A DNA stretch of 64,000 bases from an uncultured Collinsella sp. (GTDB taxonomy: Bacteria > Actinomycetota > Coriobacteriia > Coriobacteriales > Coriobacteriaceae): assembly GCA_900544865.1 (NCBI GenBank), contig UQXA01000005.1, positions 18,475 to 82,474 of the forward strand, given 5' to 3'. Position numbers and translations under genes: made by a program. This document shows, one piece after another, positions 60,203-64,000 of this stretch. The notes below the pieces were generated by a model, which saw only the letters and a list, made by a program, of their open reading frames with translations, was not told the DNA's origin and made no database searches. Numbering within the stretch: position 1 is the stretch's first letter; every line of letters begins with the position of its first letter.

Positions 60203-61147
60203 ATGCCCGCGCTTATCACCCATCATCTGTTTGGCGAGGAAAGCATCGACCGTCTTCCGCAGGGCGTCATCACGTCCGATGAAGAGCGCATTGCCTTTAT
60301 CTTGGGCAACCAAGGCCCCGACCCGTTTTTCTTTCACATTCTGACACCGCGTGTTTCCGACTGCACGCTGCTGGCGCAGGTCATGCATCGGTCGCGCATG
60401 TCTCGCCAGTTCGCGTGCCTGCGCGACGGCGTGTCGCATCTGCTGCCGCGCGACGCCAGCTTGGGTCGCGCCTTTGCGCTGGGCCTGCTGTCTCATTACG
60501 TGCTCGACCGCAACGCCCATCCTTTTGTCTATGAGCAGCAGTTTGGCATCGTGGAGTCCGATTCAGAGCTTGAGAATTCGAGCAGTCAGGTCCATGCCGT
60601 GATTGAGAGCGACCTGGACGTGCTGATGCTGCAGCTTAAACGCGATGGCGCTACGGTCGACGATTATCCGCCGGCGGGCGAGATAGTCACCACCGATCGC
60701 ATCAATCGCGTGGCCGGCGTGCTGATGAGCTATGTTGCCGGACGCGTGTACGGCATTGACATTCCGGCAGGGGAGTACGGTGCTGCCGTTGCCAATATGC
60801 AGCGACTTTACCGTGCGATTGAGCCGGCCGGCTCCGCAAAGACGCGCGCGATCTCGCTGGTTGAGGGCTTGGTGCACGACTACTCGCTGCTCGACGGCCT
60901 TGCCCATCGCGTGACGACGGAGCTGCCCGAGCGCACCGGTAACCTGGGCTATCTGACATGGAAGAATCCCTTTACCGACGAGGTCTCGAACGAGAGTTTC
61001 CCCGAGGTCTTTGATCGCGCGCTGGTCGATTACGAGTGCACGGTCGCACGTTTTATCGAGACCGGTGACATGGATGCCGTGACCAGTCACGTCAACTACA
61101 GCGGTCGCGTGCTCAATGCCGATGAGGAGTTCGACCGCGAGGAATAG
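60203..61147 (+). CDS. Zinc-dependent phospholipase C-like protein
   Basis: A 314-residue protein of the Zn_dep_PLPC type. The start PALITHHLFGEESIDRLPQG and QGPDPFFFHIL, then LGLLSHYVLDRNAHPFV with candidate metal-binding His and Asp residues, fit the family; there is no signal peptide, so it is probably cytosolic in spite of the name. The function in bacteria of this group is not known. ATG 60203 follows GAAAGGATCATT. Its neighbours are unrelated by function. Confidence 0.8.
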   Translation: MPALITHHLFGEESIDRLPQGVITSDEERIAFILGNQGPDPFFFHILTPRVSDCTLLAQVMHRSRMSRQFACLRDGVSHLLPRDASLGRAFALGLLSHYVLDRNAHPFVYEQQFGIVESDSELENSSSQVHAVIESDLDVLMLQLKRDGATVDDYPPAGEIVTTDRINRVAGVLMSYVAGRVYGIDIPAGEYGAAVANMQRLYRAIEPAGSAKTRAISLVEGLVHDYSLLDGLAHRVTTELPERTGNLGYLTWKNPFTDEVSNESFPEVFDRALVDYECTVARFIETGDMDAVTSHVNYSGRVLNADEEFDREE

Positions 61148-61248
61148 GGCTCGTGCGTGCCCCTTTGCCGAATCCTTACCGGCGGTTCTGGACAATTGGG
61201 GTACGATGAACTAACTGCATATCGGGCGAATACGAAGGGTCCCTGTCC

Positions 61249-62508
61249 ATGAAATACACCAAGCTCGAGCGTAACTGGGTTATGTATGATGTGGGCAATT
61301 CGGCCCTCGTGCTGCTCAATACCTCGGTGGTGCCCATTTACTTTAACGCCATCAATACCGGCGCTTCTTCGGCCGACCTGGTGGTCGCCTGGGGCAATGC
61401 GCAGACGATCGCCTCGCTGGTCATCGCCATGCTCATGCCCATTCTGGGCGCGCTTGCCGACTACGCCGGCAACAAGATCAAGTTCTTCTTGGGCTTCTTC
61501 CTCACGGGCCTGGTGCTTTGCCTGGCGCAGGCTATCCCAATGTCCGCCATGGCATTTTTGACCGTGTACGTGCTGTGCACCATCGGCCTTAACTCTTCTA
61601 TGACGTTCTACGACGCCATGCTGCCCGACATTACCACCGACGAGCGCATGGACGCCGTGTCCAGCTCGGGCTATGCCTGGGGCTACATCGGTTCCACCGT
61701 GCCGTTCGTCATCTGCCTGGCGCTCATCATGGGTGGCCCCGCTCTTGGCGTCCCTACCATGCTGGCAACGCGTCTGTCGTTTATCATCACTGGTGCCTGG
61801 TGGCTCATCTTTACCCTGCCGCTCATTCGCACCTATAAGCAAAAGTACGGTCGCGAGCGCGGTCCCGAGGACACTATCGGCCACATCGTGGGCGGTGTGT
61901 TCTCCGAGGTCGGACACACCATGCGCGAGATCGCCCACAACAAGACCGTGCTGGTCTACATGATTGCGTTCTTCTTCTATATCGACGGTGTGCACACGGT
62001 CATTTCCATGGCTACCAGCTACGGCTCGGCTTTGGGCATCGATTCGACGCAGCTGGTGCTGGCGTTGCTCGTTACGCAGTTCGTGGCCTTTCCGTCCGCC
62101 ATCATCTACGGCAAGCTCGCCGGACGCGTGGGCACGCTCAACATGATCCTGGTGGCAGTCGCCGCCTACATGGGCATTGTGCTGTTCGCCGCGTTCTTCC
62201 TAAAGACCGCCTTTGAATTCTGGGTGCTTGCCATTATGGTCGGCCTGTTCCAGGGCGGCGTGCAGGCGCTTAGCCGTAGCTACTTTGGTCGCATTATCCC
62301 CAAGGAAAAGTCCAACGAGTACTACGGCTTCTTTGACATCTTCGGTCGCTATGCAAGCGTCATGGGCACTTTCCTAGTGTCGGTCGTCACCTCGCTGACC
62401 GGCAACCCGTCGCTGGGCGTCCTTTCCATTGGCGTGCTGCTGATCGTTGGCTTTATGCTGCTGGTCCGCCTGTCCCGCATGACTCGGGCGGCAGAGCATG
62501 CCGCATAG
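61249..62508 (+). CDS. MFS transporter of the Atg22/UMF1 type
   Basis: A 419-residue transporter with 12 predicted helices. The N-terminal block NWVMYDVGNSALVLLNTSVVPIYF and the MFS loops GALADYAGNKIKFF and SYFGRIIPKEKSNEYYGFFDIFGRYASVMG are typical of the Atg22-like/UMF1 group, which exports amino acids or related small molecules in eukaryotes; bacterial substrates are undefined. ATG 61249 follows AAGGGTCCCTGTCC. A possible -10 TACGAT lies just upstream at about 61201. It is monocistronic. Confidence 0.85.
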   Translation: MKYTKLERNWVMYDVGNSALVLLNTSVVPIYFNAINTGASSADLVVAWGNAQTIASLVIAMLMPILGALADYAGNKIKFFLGFFLTGLVLCLAQAIPMSAMAFLTVYVLCTIGLNSSMTFYDAMLPDITTDERMDAVSSSGYAWGYIGSTVPFVICLALIMGGPALGVPTMLATRLSFIITGAWWLIFTLPLIRTYKQKYGRERGPEDTIGHIVGGVFSEVGHTMREIAHNKTVLVYMIAFFFYIDGVHTVISMATSYGSALGIDSTQLVLALLVTQFVAFPSAIIYGKLAGRVGTLNMILVAVAAYMGIVLFAAFFLKTAFEFWVLAIMVGLFQGGVQALSRSYFGRIIPKEKSNEYYGFFDIFGRYASVMGTFLVSVVTSLTGNPSLGVLSIGVLLIVGFMLLVRLSRMTRAAEHAA

Positions 62509-62679
62509 GAGCGAGCGGCTATTGTGCCTGTCCACGGTACTCTTTTGGGGTTATCCGCAATAAACATTGCGACTTGCGAGCAATGATTTGCCCAAGTGGG
62601 TATGATGGAATCAGCTAGGTCGCGGGGCGTCGCCTGTGTTTGGCGGCGTCCCGATTTTGTGTTGCAGGGAGGGTAAGGC

Positions 62680-63867
62680 ATGAACGCCACGGTCGTGATT
62701 CCAACGTATTGGGCGGGCGATGACGCTTGCGCAAACGCCCCTGGCACCTATGACCATTCGACGCGACTCAACGCCGACAATCCCGAACTCGACCGCTGTC
62801 TGGCCTCGCTTGAGCAGGTACGTGACATCCCGCGCATCATCCTTTTGGTGGTCTGTCCCGTTTCTGCCACAGCCGATGTGTCGCTGCGCGTGCACGAGAT
62901 TGTCGACGCGCATCCCACGCTCAAGGTCACCGTTGTCACCAACACCCAGGCCTCGCGCATTGCAGACCGGGTTGCTCAGATCGCGCCCAAGGGTTCGGGC
63001 GAGTGCGTGAGCCTGCGAGGCTACGGTGCCATCCGCAACATGGGGCTAGCCTGTGCCGCTGTGCTGGGGCATGACGCGGTTATCTTTTTGGATGACGATG
63101 AGACTGTCATCGACGCCGACTTTATGAAGCGCGCGACCTATGCGTTGGGGCAGCAGACGCGTCAGGGCTTGCCGATCTTGGTCAAGAGCGGCTATTTCTA
63201 CGATCGCGACGGCTCGCCGCTGGCTCCCACGGACAAGGCGGGCATCTGCCATCGTTGGTGGACCAAGCGCATCGAGTTCAACCGTTGGATGAAAAAGGCG
63301 CTCTCGGGCACTCGCATCTCGCACTCCAACTACGTGTGCGGCGGCCTGATGGCCCTGCACGCCCGCGCCTTTACGCGTGTAGCCTTTGACCCGTTTATCA
63401 CCCGCGGCGAGGACTTGGATTACCTCTTTAACATGCGCATGTTTGGCTACGACGTGTGGTTCGATAACGAGTGGACCGTGCGCCATCTGCCTCCGGAGTC
63501 CGAAAAGCGCTCACCGCGCTTTATGCAGGATGTATACCGTTGGTACTACGAACGGGCCAAGTTGACATTCGCCGCGCATCAAAAGGAGCTCATTCCCGTT
63601 ACGGCGGCATCGCTCATGCCCTACCCGGGCCCGTGGATTTCGCGCGAGCTCGACGACCGCGTGCGCAAGACCGCTATGGTCCGCAGCGTGTTTACCCGCG
63701 AGCATGAGGGCTACCTGCGCATTTGGCGCCATGGTATCGGCGAGGCAAAGGCCTATGCGCGCCAAAACGCTGCAAGCTACCTGCGTTTCCAGAGCTTTTG
63801 GCCCAAGATCATGGACGGGCTTTGGCGTGACGCACAACTGATCAGTATCCTGGAGGGGGCCGAATGA
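62680..63867 (+). CDS. Glycosyltransferase family 2-like protein
   Basis: A 395-residue GT-A-fold enzyme. The N-terminal sheet starts ATVVIPTYWAGDDACA, followed by LRGYGAIRNMGLACAAVLGHDAVIFLDDDETVI, where the DDD part resembles the DXD metal/sugar-nucleotide site. RGEDLDYLFNMRMFGYDVWFDNE matches the acceptor loop (ED motif) of GT2. It adds sugars to a surface polymer or lipid; donor and acceptor are unknown. ATG 62680 follows GGAGGGTAAGGC. Its stop overlaps the next gene's ATG (ATGA), so the two are coupled and the next gene likely acts on the same polymer. Confidence 0.85.
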   Translation: MNATVVIPTYWAGDDACANAPGTYDHSTRLNADNPELDRCLASLEQVRDIPRIILLVVCPVSATADVSLRVHEIVDAHPTLKVTVVTNTQASRIADRVAQIAPKGSGECVSLRGYGAIRNMGLACAAVLGHDAVIFLDDDETVIDADFMKRATYALGQQTRQGLPILVKSGYFYDRDGSPLAPTDKAGICHRWWTKRIEFNRWMKKALSGTRISHSNYVCGGLMALHARAFTRVAFDPFITRGEDLDYLFNMRMFGYDVWFDNEWTVRHLPPESEKRSPRFMQDVYRWYYERAKLTFAAHQKELIPVTAASLMPYPGPWISRELDDRVRKTAMVRSVFTREHEGYLRIWRHGIGEAKAYARQNAASYLRFQSFWPKIMDGLWRDAQLISILEGAE

Positions 63868-63952
63868 TCGACCGCCGCGCCCAGCGCGATAGTTCAATAT
63901 CAATCTTTCGCATCATTGCCGTTGCCTGCGCCATTTGCGTGCTGGTGTACTT
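63864..63952 (+). CDS. Start of a membrane protein gene, cut by the contig end
   Basis: Only the first ~30 codons are genuine: MIDRRAQRDSSISIFRIIAV then ACAICVLVYF. It is coupled (ATGA overlap) to the glycosyltransferase. The start, polar then ISIFRIIAVACAICVLVYF, resembles acyltransferase-3 or other polytopic proteins of surface polysaccharide loci, but this is too short to call. After codon 30 the frame runs into adapter sequence. Confidence 0.5.
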
Positions 63953-64000
63953 CTGTCTCTTATACACATCTCCGAGCCCACGAGACTCCTGAGCATCTCG
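63953..64000. other. Illumina Nextera adapter sequence (assembly contamination)
   Basis: From 63953 the sequence is the Nextera transposase mosaic end (CTGTCTCTTATACACATCT), then CCGAGCCCACGAGAC of the Read 2 adapter, then TCCTGAGC (63987-63994), which equals Nextera index N704, then ATCTCG, the start of the P7 primer. It is not genomic. In frame with the last gene it encodes CLLYTSPSPRDS and a stop at 63990-63992, a known artefact peptide. Confidence 0.97.

Overview
The window is a high-GC, gene-dense chromosome segment. Several things point to an actinobacterium of the class Coriobacteriia, most likely Collinsella: the dnaK-grpE-dnaJ-hspR order, clpB, an actinobacterial PASTA-kinase/FHA/PP2C cell-division locus, a mannose-family PTS, pyruvate:ferredoxin oxidoreductase, carbamate kinase and LytTR signalling in an evidently fermentative anaerobe. 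The genus call rests on recalled gene content and was not searched. The right-hand end is an assembly artefact: from 63953 the sequence is Illumina Nextera adapter plus index, so the contig really stops at about 63952, inside the last gene.

Layout. 1-3119 is the heat-shock operon (dnaK 3' end, grpE, a zinc-finger-less dnaJ, hspR). 3513-5813 is an aconitase-type hydratase. 5814-8298 holds two unknown membrane proteins embedded in two families of palindromic intergenic repeats. 8299-10926 is clpB. 11060-12880 has a tiny Pro/acidic protein and a membrane-anchored unknown. 13113-17813 is a TetR-controlled unit: a multi-pass membrane protein (DUF5692-like), the regulator, and divergently a 925-residue iron-sulfur flavoprotein, with two perfect palindromic operators between the divergent genes. 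hypA follows. 18744-22026 is a mannose-family PTS (IIAB, IIC, IID) plus a DUF956 protein. 22330 is tRNA-Arg(CCU), followed by inverted and direct fragments of itself.

22687-32750 (minus strand) is a six-gene cell-envelope signalling operon: kinase, FhaA, FhaB, PP2C phosphatase, a SEDS glycosyltransferase fused to a class B PBP, and a 4-PASTA kinase. 33190-38783 is a lower-GC, tightly overlapping module: a membrane protein with two LuxR HTH domains, a small secreted peptide, two ABC-2-like permeases, an ATPase and an exported protein. This is the best candidate for an undescribed system. 38858-43919 is the housekeeping set dnaX, ybaB and recR with two unknowns. 44118-47818 is a second kinase/FHA operon with an exported protein.

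48270-51809 is pyruvate:ferredoxin oxidoreductase. 52465-60110 holds carbamate kinase, a C39-like peptidase, an APC permease, an amidohydrolase and a LytS/LytTR two-component pair. 60203-63867 holds a zinc-dependent phospholipase C-like protein, an Atg22/UMF1-type MFS transporter and a glycosyltransferase, then the cut-off last gene. Intergenic spaces carry at least five repeat families, most of them inverted repeats.
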